From NCBI GenBank assembly GCA_022825185.1, contig JAJDYK010000176.1:1-64000 (forward strand): a stretch of 64,000 bases of DNA, read 5' to 3'. The notes under the pieces are model-generated. The model had not been told where the DNA came from and searched no databases. It saw nothing but the letters and a program-made list of their open reading frames with translations. Positions 7,920 to 16,457 of this stretch are shown in pieces. Made by a program: the position numbers and the translations under genes. The stretch's first letter is position 1. The number at the start of each line of letters is the position of its first letter. The stretch is from Candidatus Latescibacterota bacterium. GTDB lineage: Bacteria > Latescibacterota > UBA2968 > UBA8231.

Positions 7920-9570
7920 ACATGGCCGCCAAGTGATCCTCGTGGATGGAGATTTGTGCGGCATGTTTTTCCCGCAGGCGGTCAATCAGTTCGTTGTAGA
8001 GGCGATTTTCTTCCCCCTTGGTCCACCAGTAGCGAACTTGTTTGACCACTGCGTCGTATGGCTTGGGCTTTTCGGGGGTCTTTTCCAGCACTTCAAACAG
8101 CGAGAAACCGCCTTGGCGGTGTGGGGTCGCAGTGATGGCCACCGGACCGGTGAGCACGCCAACTTCTGCGGCTAGGGCCTCTGTCAATAGTTCACCGAAA
8201 ACCACCCGCTCGAAGGAGTGGATGTGGAAGCGGCCCTCGTCGTTGCCTTGGCGGATGCTGTGACTTGCAGCCAAGGCCGCCATGTCTTCACCCGCTCGAA
8301 TGCGTGCTGCTAGCGCCTCCGCCTCTTCTTGGGTGGCAACTAGGATCTCCTGCACGGTCACTTCTCGATCTTCCATGAAACGATGCAGATTGGCCTCGTA
8401 GTAGCGGCGAAGCACATCTTCGCTCAGATCGACGTGCTCTTCCACGTCGCGGCGGCGCAGCTCTTCGATGAGCATCGCGCGTTTTTTGATCCGCAGCCAG
8501 TCGGCCATCGCTGGCTCCTGCGCCAAGCCGCGGCGTTCGATTGCCACGGGAAAGAGCACCTCGGGCACTAGATAGAGCCGAACGAACTCATCAATACCGC
8601 TACTGTCAGTGCCCACTGAGGCGACCCGACGCACTTTCGGGTAGAGCGCTAGGAAGTCAGCTAGCGTTATCTGACCGCCGTCGTAGCGTCCCACAGTACC
8701 CTCCGAGTCAATAGCCTCTACATTGTCTTGGGCGACGATGGTGGCTAACTCGGAGATACTTTGGGGATCCAGTTCGACGTTGTATTCCCGCATCAACTCG
8801 GCAATGAGCACTCGCCGACGTTCGCCGAAGGAGGCCATTAGCACCCCTTGGGAAAAGATCAAGTAATAGCTAGCCGGCGCGGGACGTTCGTCCAGCACCT
8901 TATAGATGTCGTAGCCGGCTTCGACCTTTAGCGGCTCGCTAATCTCGCCTTTGGCGAGCTCGAAGAGCACCTCCGCCACATCGAGAGAAACCCCGAACTC
9001 TTCGATACTGTTTCGTCCAACGTAGGAGTTCAACGCCCCTTGGAGATTCCCTTGCTGCTGGTGGGTCAGGGGTTGGTCGGACAGTTCCTCAAACGGGGTT
9101 CCACTCTCTAGGGCGCGCAGGACTTGGGCGGCCTCGTCGGCGGTACTCGAGCGGATGCGGGCGAGTTTTAGGAGCCGATTCCACTTACTCTCACCCCACT
9201 GCCGCTTTATTTCTTCTTGCGGCAGGTCGATTTTGTCTTGGATTTCCAGCTTGACGAATTCTTGGAAGAGCTTTTCTCGACGTGCCTGTTCCCATTGCTC
9301 TATAAAATCTGGGTCGCTATCGATCTGTCTCTGCCGCGCCTCTAGCAACAGAAGCTCCATGTCGATCATTGCTTGGAGATATTCTTCCAGTGCAGCGACG
9401 CCCTCCCGCTCGGAAAGCAGGAGGGGGGGCATGTCGCTTTTGAAGTGCTGTAGATTTTCGAAGGTAATAGCGACTTCGCCCACGCGGGCTATGACGTTTT
9501 TGTCGCTTTGGGGGGAACTACAGGCGGCGATAATGACCAGAGACAAACAACCGATCGCACGCGCCGCCAT
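7900..9570 (-). CDS. SurA/PpiC-type peptidyl-prolyl isomerase lipoprotein
   Basis: 556 residues from ATG 9570. Lipobox IIAACSS, so membrane-anchored. The N-terminal chaperone-type helical segment (EYLQAMIDMELLLLEARQ) is the SurA N-domain signature. Two parvulin-like regions follow, about residues 150-250 (AGYDIYKVLDERPA) and 400-510 (VTVQEILVATQEEAEALAAR to GGFSLFEVLEKT), then a helical tail. SurA-like proteins escort outer-membrane barrels, which fits the neighbouring barrel gene. Paralogue of 48581-49888. It begins one base after the preceding lipoprotein's stop. Confidence 0.85.
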   Translation of the reverse strand: MAARAIGCLSLVIIAACSSPQSDKNVIARVGEVAITFENLQHFKSDMPPLLLSEREGVAALEEYLQAMIDMELLLLEARQRQIDSDPDFIEQWEQARREKLFQEFVKLEIQDKIDLPQEEIKRQWGESKWNRLLKLARIRSSTADEAAQVLRALESGTPFEELSDQPLTHQQQGNLQGALNSYVGRNSIEEFGVSLDVAEVLFELAKGEISEPLKVEAGYDIYKVLDERPAPASYYLIFSQGVLMASFGERRRVLIAELMREYNVELDPQSISELATIVAQDNVEAIDSEGTVGRYDGGQITLADFLALYPKVRRVASVGTDSSGIDEFVRLYLVPEVLFPVAIERRGLAQEPAMADWLRIKKRAMLIEELRRRDVEEHVDLSEDVLRRYYEANLHRFMEDREVTVQEILVATQEEAEALAARIRAGEDMAALAASHSIRQGNDEGRFHIHSFERVVFGELLTEALAAEVGVLTGPVAITATPHRQGGFSLFEVLEKTPEKPKPYDAVVKQVRYWWTKGEENRLYNELIDRLREKHAAQISIHEDHLAAMYDVAQL

Positions 9571-9571
9571 T

Positions 9572-10327
9572 TTAGCTTTTGTCTGCACGTCGAGTCCGGG
9601 CGTAGTACACTTCGCGCTGAAAATCATAGGGGATATCTACGGTCTCTACAGGAGCGTCGCGGAAGTCGAATCTCAGCACCATTTCGCGCACCCACAGCGT
9701 GAATTCCTCGACGTCGCGATCGAGCGGGGGAAAGACTAAATACCCCTCTTGCTCTTGGCCGCTGAAGATCATGTCGTCGGTAAACAGCGTGCGCTGTAAG
9801 AGATCGCGCCGCGCCTTAAAGCCCTTGCGCGCATTGCCGCCGTAGGCTTGGGCGTAGGGCCAATAGTACTCGGTCAGGGCGAGGAGGCTGAGCGCCTCGT
9901 AGCGACGCCCATTAGGGGCGATCAATTCGATGTTGGCTGGATTTAGGCGAACTTTGGGATAGGCGTAGTTTTTGACTTTGACCAAAAATACAGTAAACCG
10001 CGTTGGTGCCTCCTCTTCGCCGGGCGGCGTCCAATCGCCATAGGTGTAGGGATTGGTTGCTACGGCGTAGGGATTGGGCAGGGTAAAGCCCTCTGGAGCT
10101 TCTGAGACGCCAGCGAATTGACGGTTCAGGGCCTCGGACGACATGGGCAACATCGCTACTTCTAGACGGTCTTTGACGAAAGTGATGCTGCGATCGTCGC
10201 CGACCAAGTAGTTGTCGTCCGCGATTGCTGAGGGCATCACTGGGCCGGTAAAGTGCCGATACCCGAATTTCAAGCCGCATCCGGCGAGCGCGATTAGCAA
10301 TAGGAGCAAGCTACCCAATGTCTTCAT
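9572..10327 (-). CDS. Uncharacterised lipoprotein, family shared by loci A and B
   Basis: 251 residues with lipobox ALAGCGL. No known domain recognised. It shares with the protein at 47793 a set of ordered motifs: ITFVKDRLEVAMLPM, NPYTYGDW, VKNYAYPKVRLNPANIEL, APNGRRYEA, FSGQEQEGYLVFPPL and a final APVETVDIPYDFQRE. The alternating strands suggest a compact beta-rich periplasmic domain. In both loci it lies next to a SurA-type gene, so it may take part in envelope assembly. That role is inferred from position only. Confidence 0.75.
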   Translation of the reverse strand: MKTLGSLLLLLIALAGCGLKFGYRHFTGPVMPSAIADDNYLVGDDRSITFVKDRLEVAMLPMSSEALNRQFAGVSEAPEGFTLPNPYAVATNPYTYGDWTPPGEEEAPTRFTVFLVKVKNYAYPKVRLNPANIELIAPNGRRYEALSLLALTEYYWPYAQAYGGNARKGFKARRDLLQRTLFTDDMIFSGQEQEGYLVFPPLDRDVEEFTLWVREMVLRFDFRDAPVETVDIPYDFQREVYYARTRRADKS

Positions 10328-10362
10328 GGCTACCCTCGCTTCTTTGTTGACTAATACAAGAC

Positions 10363-10386
10363 GAGGAGGGGCAATCGCCCCTCCTC
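10363..10386 (-). terminator. Terminator hairpin after CBM9-like gene A
   Basis: Perfect 10-bp inverted repeat GAGGAGGGGC / GCCCCTCCTC with a four-base loop, 34 bases past the stop of the CBM9-like gene on the minus strand. The following T run is weak (GTCTTGT). It separates that gene from the lipoprotein operon. Confidence 0.75.
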
Positions 10387-10420
10387 TCTTTGCTAGACGG
10401 CTGATGCAATACAGCCTTGT

Positions 10421-11347
10421 TTAGTCGAGTTGGCTGTTCAAATGGCTCTTGACTCGACCCCAACTTGTGGCTTCGACGGCCGTACCTTCCTCGGGTTCGT
10501 CGGCTTCCAGCAAGATGTAGTCGAGCATCTGGTCGCCTTTCTGGTCTTGACCTGTGGAGCCGCCCAGCGGATAAAGCTGGTGCTTGGCACCCGTCTCACC
10601 GCCGTCGCCATCGAGCGGACGCACGCCGATATGGGTCACTTGGTCATTTTCGAATATGTGTCGAATCGCCTCGTCTTGGGTTACACCGTGGATGTCCCAA
10701 AAGGCGTTGCGGAACTCGAAGGTGTAAGAGACGTTGGTCGAGAAATGCTCGGCATCCGGCGGATTGACGGTCCAGGCGATCTCAAAGATGTCGCCAGTCG
10801 GCTGTCCCTCAAACATATCGGAGCTCCAGCCAATCGGCGGCAAGTCGATGTATTCGAGCAAGCTGTTGTACGCCACAGGCTGGCCCGGCAGCGGCTTGAT
10901 GCGCAGGTGATAGCGCTGGGCGTTGAGAACCTGATCGACGTTTTCGCCCAAGAAGTCGCCACCCGAGTGATCTGGATCGAAGGTGATCTGGATGCAGTCG
11001 TCGTTCCACCAGCGCTTCTGGTCTTCTTCGATCAGACGCAGGGTGTCGTCTTGAACGCGGATGAAGAAGTAGAAACGGTTGTCCGGTGGCGTGCTCCACG
11101 CCATCAGAATGCTGACGTCGTAGTCTTCCTTGGCGATGGTCTCGCCCCCGGCGGTGAACATGCCCTCGGTCGTGAGGATGAACTCCTCGTCCAACCAGCC
11201 CCAATCGTCTTCGAGACCGTCGATGGTCATGGCGCTGGGATTGGGCACACCTGGAATGAAGTACTCAGCGCCGACGTGCGCGTTGGCCGGGCTGACTAAG
11301 GCAAACGCTGCAGCGCAAACTGCAAAAAGAAAAAGGGTCTTTTTCAT
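10421..11347 (-). CDS. CBM9-like secreted protein A
   Basis: 308 residues from ATG 11347, preceded by GGAGGGAAAGC. Signal peptide FAVCAAAFALVSPANA. The body resembles family-9 carbohydrate-binding (cellulose/xylan-binding) domains: AMTIDGLEDDWGWLDEEF, then DVSILMAWS, RFYFFIRVQDDTLRL and WWNDDCIQITFDPDHSGG with clustered Asp residues. Such domains bind sugars and Ca2+. Near the C-terminus is ATSWGRVKSHL, a motif shared with two other exported proteins here. It has its own promoter and terminator, suggesting high independent expression. Paralogue of 58719-59627. The ligand is unknown. Confidence 0.8.
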   Translation of the reverse strand: MKKTLFLFAVCAAAFALVSPANAHVGAEYFIPGVPNPSAMTIDGLEDDWGWLDEEFILTTEGMFTAGGETIAKEDYDVSILMAWSTPPDNRFYFFIRVQDDTLRLIEEDQKRWWNDDCIQITFDPDHSGGDFLGENVDQVLNAQRYHLRIKPLPGQPVAYNSLLEYIDLPPIGWSSDMFEGQPTGDIFEIAWTVNPPDAEHFSTNVSYTFEFRNAFWDIHGVTQDEAIRHIFENDQVTHIGVRPLDGDGGETGAKHQLYPLGGSTGQDQKGDQMLDYILLEADEPEEGTAVEATSWGRVKSHLNSQLD

Positions 11348-11406
11348 GCTTTCCCTCCGTGGGAGTGGTGGTACAGCTACCGACAATTCATCTTCTATGA
11401 CGCACT

Positions 11407-11435
11407 ATATTACATTTTTTAGGGGTGCTTAGCAA
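11407..11435 (-). promoter_or_regulatory. Sigma-70-type promoter of CBM9-like gene A
   Basis: On the minus strand TTGCTA, 17 bases, TAATAT, about 60 bases before the start codon. It lies just after the stop of the barrel gene. The -35 hexamer resembles that of the paralogous gene (TTGCTT at 59769-59797). Confidence 0.6.
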
Positions 11436-11457
11436 GTTCAATTTTCGCCGTTCCTGC

Positions 11458-14091
11458 TTACTCCTGCCCAGTGCTGGCGAAAACGCGAATGAACCCAAGC
11501 GAGGTGTTGCGCTTCTCGGCCTCAAAGTTTTGCTCCTCTAGCTGAAGACCCGCATTTAGGGTTAGCTGGTAGCCCAAATAGGCCGAAGTATTGGAGAACA
11601 GAATCGAATAGACGCGGCTGGTAAAATCCTCGACATAACCAACTTGTAGCTCGGCTGGCCGGTCTTGCAAATTCTCAAACCAACTGAACTCTAGACCGAG
11701 CGCGATCCAAGTCTGTTCGAGGATCGCGTAGCGCGAAATCAAGAACAGGGTCTCCTCTAACTCGCGGATATTGGCCTGCGACGGATCGGTAGGAGTCTCG
11801 CGCCTGAAGGTACTTTTCCACTTGGGCCAGATGGTCAGATCTGCGCCAATGGGAATGGTGTAGTCGGCTTTGGTGATCAGCCCGAAAAACGAACGGTCGC
11901 GCTTGTCGGCCTGCTCTCCCCGCTGGTTGAAAAGCTCGTGTTTGACCTTGGCGGTTGCTTTGAAGTTGCGGATGCGGTTGTAGTTTGCCTGCAAGTAAAT
12001 GCTGTTGACGAAAGTGTCTTGGTTGTCGAGTGGATCGGTAAAGTCCGTCCGGCCCGTTGGATCGACCCACCGCAAGCGGTCTTCCGGGATGTTGTCCACC
12101 ACGAATTTCGCGTGCTCAAAGAGCGCGACCCGCAGGCCCGGGAAGTTCCAGCGCACGGTGAACAAACCGTAGTTGGCCTTGCTCTTGCGCGCCGAGCTTA
12201 GCTGGCGCTCGCTCAGGCGGCCAAGGGTTAGCTGCGCGTCCTCGCTGAGCATCATGCCGCCGTAGGCGTTGTAGCCACGGTGATCGCGGTCGTAGGGATA
12301 GTCGGGCTGACGGTCGTCTTCAAAGCGGTCGATCAGGGTGTTGTTGTTCATGTCCATGCCAAAGAGGAAGGCCGGAGGATCGACCTCATAGCGCAGAAAA
12401 GGCTCGTCGTAGTCGGGCCGCGAGTTGCGGTTTTGATTGAAGTCGGAGACGAAGTCGTTGTTCTCGTCTAGCCCGGGGAACACCGCTAAGTCGGCACCCA
12501 CCGAGCCACCCGAAGCGCCTACCCCGGTGCCGAATTGACCGGCCCGCTGCCAGTCGGCAAAGCGGTCTTGGTCGTCGTTGTCATCGACGAACTCGAAGAG
12601 GTGGAAAATTTCGCTGCTGTAATCGATGCCGCCCAGCGAGTTGGCCATGAACGCAGTCGTGCTGTAATCGGGGTCCATGGTGAACATCTCGCCGTAGGCA
12701 AACCACGGATAGGAGGTATAAGACGCGGTGATATAACCGGCTTCTCCCTTGTCTTCGGCGAGGGTATGCTGCTCTAGGTTTTGGTTGGGGAAGCGCCGGA
12801 AGCGCCGGTTGCGCACGAACTCGGCGCGCAGGTCTAGCCCGCCGAGGCTCAGAATCTCGAAATCTACCCCGATTACGTCGCTGCCAGTGGGCAGCCCGTA
12901 CTCAAAGCGCAGAAACTGTTGGTTCGACCCGTCGGATATTTCGCCTTCGGCTTGGGCCACGGGCAAAAAGACGGGGTCACCCAAGCGATCGGTCTGCACG
13001 TTGGACGTGACGGCCACTCGGTAGTCGTTGGCCAGAATCAACTCGAACTCGATTTTGCTCGCCTCCTGATAGGTCGGCACTTTTTCGGTGGGCCGGAAGC
13101 TGTTGCGGATGTCGTAGATCAGTTCGATGTTGTCCACGCCCCTGGCTTCTAAGCTGCCGCCGGTGCGGATCCCGCCGCGGACGATTGGGGTAATTTCCGG
13201 GTGAATCTCGCCGTCGATCAGCACGCGGTCGAAAAATAGCAGCGCGCCGTTGTCGCTCGACTCGGGCGAATCGTCTGAGATGAGGATCGTCACGGTCTCG
13301 ACGCTGCCCGTATTCTGCGGCGTGGTCAAGACGCCCTTGAGCGAATTGTCCCCCATGTCGAGGGTGCTCCGCGCGTTGTGGGCGCTGACCCACGTCGCCC
13401 CGACCTTGGCAAAGTCGCCTACTTGGGCCACGCCCCGGCCACCGAGTAGGCGGGTGGAGTTTTCCACGAGGGCAGCGGCCTCAGACTGGGTTCCGGCCGG
13501 GTTGGCCGGCGAGCTGATGCGCGAGCCGAGGAACGTGAATGCGTACTTGTCGGAGAGGAAGTCCCACTGGATGCCGTTGAAAGTGGGTTTGGAGAAAGTC
13601 AGTGGGGTCAGGGTGGTGCGAATGGCGTCGCCTACTGTCAGCGCGGTGTGGAACTGGCCCTTGTGGGCAGACGAGATCACCACGCGGTCGAACCAACTGC
13701 TGTAGCGCGGGCTTTTGAAGATGCCGCTGCCTTGGCGCAGAGGGTTGTTCTCGGTCCAGTCGTAGATCGTCCAGCCGCGAGCGATGTAATTGCCGAAGGC
13801 ATCGTAGTGGCGGTTTCCCTCTAGCTGTATATCGACGTAGCGCTCGTACTCGTCGCGAGCGTAGTTGCTGTACTCCCAGCCCCGCCAGCCGTATTCGTAG
13901 AAGAGGTTTTGCGGCAGGTAGAACTTGCGGCGGTTGGGCGCTAGGGCACCGGGGTGGATTCGCACTCCGTAAATCCCTGGCTCGGCTATGGGTCGATAGC
14001 CCGTAGTTAGCTGAGCTAGAGCACTACTCCAGTCTAGCGCCAGCAACGCAAGTGCTGCACACAATACCGATCGGATGCGAGACAAATACAT
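11458..14091 (-). CDS. Large barrel-like surface protein with calcium-type loops, A
   Basis: 877 residues from ATG 14091, chosen because GAGGGAGGGG lies just upstream. Signal peptide ends SSALAQ. No named family recognised. The N-terminal 200 residues are shared with the paralogue at 49876 (ALTVGDAIRTTLTPLTFS, FNGIQWDFLSDKY). Around residues 510-620 are three Asp-rich loops resembling thrombospondin type 3 or dockerin calcium sites: DDNDDQDRFADW, DENNDFVSDFNQN and DMNNNTLIDRFEDD. The last third is alternating aromatic strands (RVYSILFSNTSAYLGYQL) and looks like an outer-membrane barrel. It follows three FlgD-type genes, suggesting it displays or exports them. Barrel topology is inferred. Confidence 0.7.
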   Translation of the reverse strand: MYLSRIRSVLCAALALLALDWSSALAQLTTGYRPIAEPGIYGVRIHPGALAPNRRKFYLPQNLFYEYGWRGWEYSNYARDEYERYVDIQLEGNRHYDAFGNYIARGWTIYDWTENNPLRQGSGIFKSPRYSSWFDRVVISSAHKGQFHTALTVGDAIRTTLTPLTFSKPTFNGIQWDFLSDKYAFTFLGSRISSPANPAGTQSEAAALVENSTRLLGGRGVAQVGDFAKVGATWVSAHNARSTLDMGDNSLKGVLTTPQNTGSVETVTILISDDSPESSDNGALLFFDRVLIDGEIHPEITPIVRGGIRTGGSLEARGVDNIELIYDIRNSFRPTEKVPTYQEASKIEFELILANDYRVAVTSNVQTDRLGDPVFLPVAQAEGEISDGSNQQFLRFEYGLPTGSDVIGVDFEILSLGGLDLRAEFVRNRRFRRFPNQNLEQHTLAEDKGEAGYITASYTSYPWFAYGEMFTMDPDYSTTAFMANSLGGIDYSSEIFHLFEFVDDNDDQDRFADWQRAGQFGTGVGASGGSVGADLAVFPGLDENNDFVSDFNQNRNSRPDYDEPFLRYEVDPPAFLFGMDMNNNTLIDRFEDDRQPDYPYDRDHRGYNAYGGMMLSEDAQLTLGRLSERQLSSARKSKANYGLFTVRWNFPGLRVALFEHAKFVVDNIPEDRLRWVDPTGRTDFTDPLDNQDTFVNSIYLQANYNRIRNFKATAKVKHELFNQRGEQADKRDRSFFGLITKADYTIPIGADLTIWPKWKSTFRRETPTDPSQANIRELEETLFLISRYAILEQTWIALGLEFSWFENLQDRPAELQVGYVEDFTSRVYSILFSNTSAYLGYQLTLNAGLQLEEQNFEAEKRNTSLGFIRVFASTGQE

Positions 14092-14149
14092 GAGATACCC
14101 CTCCCTCAAGAGGCTTTGCCGAATGGGCTAGGAGCTAGCGGCAATTTAG

Positions 14150-16441
14150 CTAGTAAGCTACGTTGATAATTTGCGCCAAGTTTTGGACTGCGGCTTGGGC
14201 GTCGATTTGGATTCGGCACACGTAAATTCCCGGAGGCACGCGCTGGCCCTCGTCGTTTGTGCCATTCCACGTATAGACGAGGTAGCCGTCGCTACTGCGG
14301 CCGCCGGCCAACGAGCCGACCTGCCGCCCGTCGAGCGCATAGATATCGACCGCTATCGGGGCGTCTGTTTTTAATACTGCAAAGCGAATCTCGGCGTGGT
14401 CGCCGATTCCGTCGCCATTGGGCGTGAGGACCTTGGGCGAAATAGCGACTTTGTCGAGCAGGCTCTCGGACGCGGGCACTTCGGGCAAAAATACCGTGGT
14501 GGCCGCCCGGCCGGCCGGATCGACCTGCTGCCAGAACTCCATCTCGTCGGTGTGGCCGACGAAGGCAGAAAAGAGATAGGGATTGGCGAATACGTTGACT
14601 TGGAGGTCAATTTCGACCTCTTGCCGCCGGACGACTTGCGGCAGTTCCACTACCAGTGAGTCGGGCAACAGCTCTAGGGATACCGGCTCGACTTCGGCAC
14701 TGGCGACGCGGATAACTACGCTCTCGGCGGCTGCTTGCGATGGCGTGTTTAGCCGCAGGCGGTTAAAGCCCTTGTCGCCAGATTTGAAGTCCGGCTGCAA
14801 TACGTACGTAAAGTTTTCCGGCTGGCCCACTTGGGCCTCGTTGGGGGTGACTTGGCCGAGTGCTCCGTTGAGGAATGAGTCCGTGTAGTTGAGCCGCAGT
14901 CCCTTTAGGGTGGGGGCCACGTCTGGGCTGTCCGATTTGAGCAGCACCCTGAACTGCACATAGCGCCTCGGGCTGGGCGAAAGAAAATCTTGGCCGGAGA
15001 ACAGGTAGGTATTGCTCCAGCCGCTCCAATCTTGGGTGGGTCGGATGTAGGGCACGATGTCGCCCTTCCACCGTTTCTGCAAGGCGTTGTATTCGTCCTC
15101 GGTTACTTCGTGGCCTTTGCGGTGGTAGTACGTATTGCCCTCGTCGAGGCCGCTACCCGAGCGCGTCTGCGCCAAAATTTGCGTTCCCGGGGGCAGGTCG
15201 GCGTCCCATTCTAGGGTGCGGAAAACTTTGGGGCTGTCGTCTATCTTGAGGAAGTCCGAGCGCAATTCCACTTCAGCGACATAGCCAGTAGGTACGACGA
15301 CGGCTTCGGCCATCGCGCCGCTGCTGCTGCCGCCGAAGATCATTTCGAGATAGCGCAGGGGCCGGTACGGATGCATGAGATAGGTGATTGGCTCGGGATT
15401 GTTCCAATCGCTTGGCGCGGGGAAATCGAAGAGAACGTCGAAGTCGACGTCACCCGAGGGCTTGAGCTCGCCGGCCGACCCCAGCAGCCGGTGGCGCAAG
15501 ATGCGCGGCCGGCCCCAAGTGGTGGTCTCCTGAAACGCTACGAAGATGACGCGGTTGATCCAAAAGACAGCGCCCAAATCCCAGCGCCATTGGGCGATAA
15601 ACTGGCCGGTCTCGCTCCAATTGAGTTCCTCCCAGAAGGTATTGACATTGCCGTCGATCATCGCGGGTGCGCGCTCCTTGCCCTGATCGTCGATGATCCC
15701 ACCTCGCGCCACGGTCCCCTGGGCGATGTTCTGTCCAAACGCGATGACCTCGACCTCTGCGAGGGCCGCGTCCTCGCTCTTGACATCGGCTATGATGCGG
15801 ATGTATTGGGTGGGCGCGAAGGTCGTGGAGACGTCGGCCTCGGCAGGTTGGCCAAAGCTCAGCACCCGTTTGGTCGCCTCACCAAAGGCCACTGGATACG
15901 ATAAGAGGGTCTCTTCGTTGCGCTTGGTCGTGCCGCCGATGAGGTTGAAAAGAAAGACGTCGTCGGTGATTGATTGGAACTTGCCGTCAGAGCCAAAGAC
16001 CCGAAGTGCTCGCAGCGGGCGCGCGCCTTCTTCGTCGGGAAAGTGCAGGCGAACTTCCTTGACGGCCACCATCCGGCCCAAATCGATTTCGAGCCACCAG
16101 GTGTCGAGCGGGTCGTCTTGGTTGGGTTTCCAGTAGGTGGTGGTGTCGTCGTCGATGATCAGGTGGGCATCGGCCGCGTTGGACCCGGCCTTCCACACCC
16201 CGCCGCGCTGCTCTTTGACCTTCTTTAGCTCGTGCGTGAACAGCGGGGAACTCGGTGCGGCGTTGAAGGGCTGCTCGAACTTGACCGGCCGGATTGATCC
16301 ATCCGCTCGCAAGTCAACAGCCCCGACCGGATAGGTCCACGTCTCCCACTGCGCCTTGGTGTTTATTTTAAAAACCTCTTGAGAATGGGCAAAACTCGCT
16401 GGCAAAACCAGCGTCAGCAAACAAAGCCATAGTCGGTTCAT
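14150..16441 (-). CDS. Secreted discoidin/FlgD-type protein, alpha subtype (alpha-1)
   Basis: 763 residues from ATG 16441 (AAGGAGCGG upstream). Signal peptide ends ASFAHSQ. Subtype alpha opening: WETWTYPVGAVDLRADGSI. Two discoidin (F5/8 type C)-like units follow, one with DDTTTYWKPNQDD and WWLEIDLGRMVAVKEVRLHF, the other with DGNVNTFWEELNW and WRWDLGAVFWINRVIFV. The middle holds beta domains (DADLPPGTQILAQTRSGSG). The C-terminus is a FlgD-like Ig domain: VLTPNGDGIGDHAEI, then VDIYALDGRQVGSL, then VPPGIYVCRI, ending NVAY. Such C-terminal domains act as sorting or assembly modules in FCB bacteria. Ligand unknown. Confidence 0.78.
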   Translation of the reverse strand: MNRLWLCLLTLVLPASFAHSQEVFKINTKAQWETWTYPVGAVDLRADGSIRPVKFEQPFNAAPSSPLFTHELKKVKEQRGGVWKAGSNAADAHLIIDDDTTTYWKPNQDDPLDTWWLEIDLGRMVAVKEVRLHFPDEEGARPLRALRVFGSDGKFQSITDDVFLFNLIGGTTKRNEETLLSYPVAFGEATKRVLSFGQPAEADVSTTFAPTQYIRIIADVKSEDAALAEVEVIAFGQNIAQGTVARGGIIDDQGKERAPAMIDGNVNTFWEELNWSETGQFIAQWRWDLGAVFWINRVIFVAFQETTTWGRPRILRHRLLGSAGELKPSGDVDFDVLFDFPAPSDWNNPEPITYLMHPYRPLRYLEMIFGGSSSGAMAEAVVVPTGYVAEVELRSDFLKIDDSPKVFRTLEWDADLPPGTQILAQTRSGSGLDEGNTYYHRKGHEVTEDEYNALQKRWKGDIVPYIRPTQDWSGWSNTYLFSGQDFLSPSPRRYVQFRVLLKSDSPDVAPTLKGLRLNYTDSFLNGALGQVTPNEAQVGQPENFTYVLQPDFKSGDKGFNRLRLNTPSQAAAESVVIRVASAEVEPVSLELLPDSLVVELPQVVRRQEVEIDLQVNVFANPYLFSAFVGHTDEMEFWQQVDPAGRAATTVFLPEVPASESLLDKVAISPKVLTPNGDGIGDHAEIRFAVLKTDAPIAVDIYALDGRQVGSLAGGRSSDGYLVYTWNGTNDEGQRVPPGIYVCRIQIDAQAAVQNLAQIINVAY

Positions 16442-16457
16442 AGCTACCGCTCCTTTC

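Noticed and set aside
10430..11299. 289-codon plus-strand frame opposite CBM9-like gene A
   Set aside because: No ribosome site, no signal peptide, no family; the minus-strand gene has promoter, ribosome site, signal peptide and a paralogue.
11458..14091. Sov/SprA-type T9SS translocon
   Set aside because: The type 9 translocon is about three times longer and I see none of its motifs; no PorV, GldK-N or similar genes are present.
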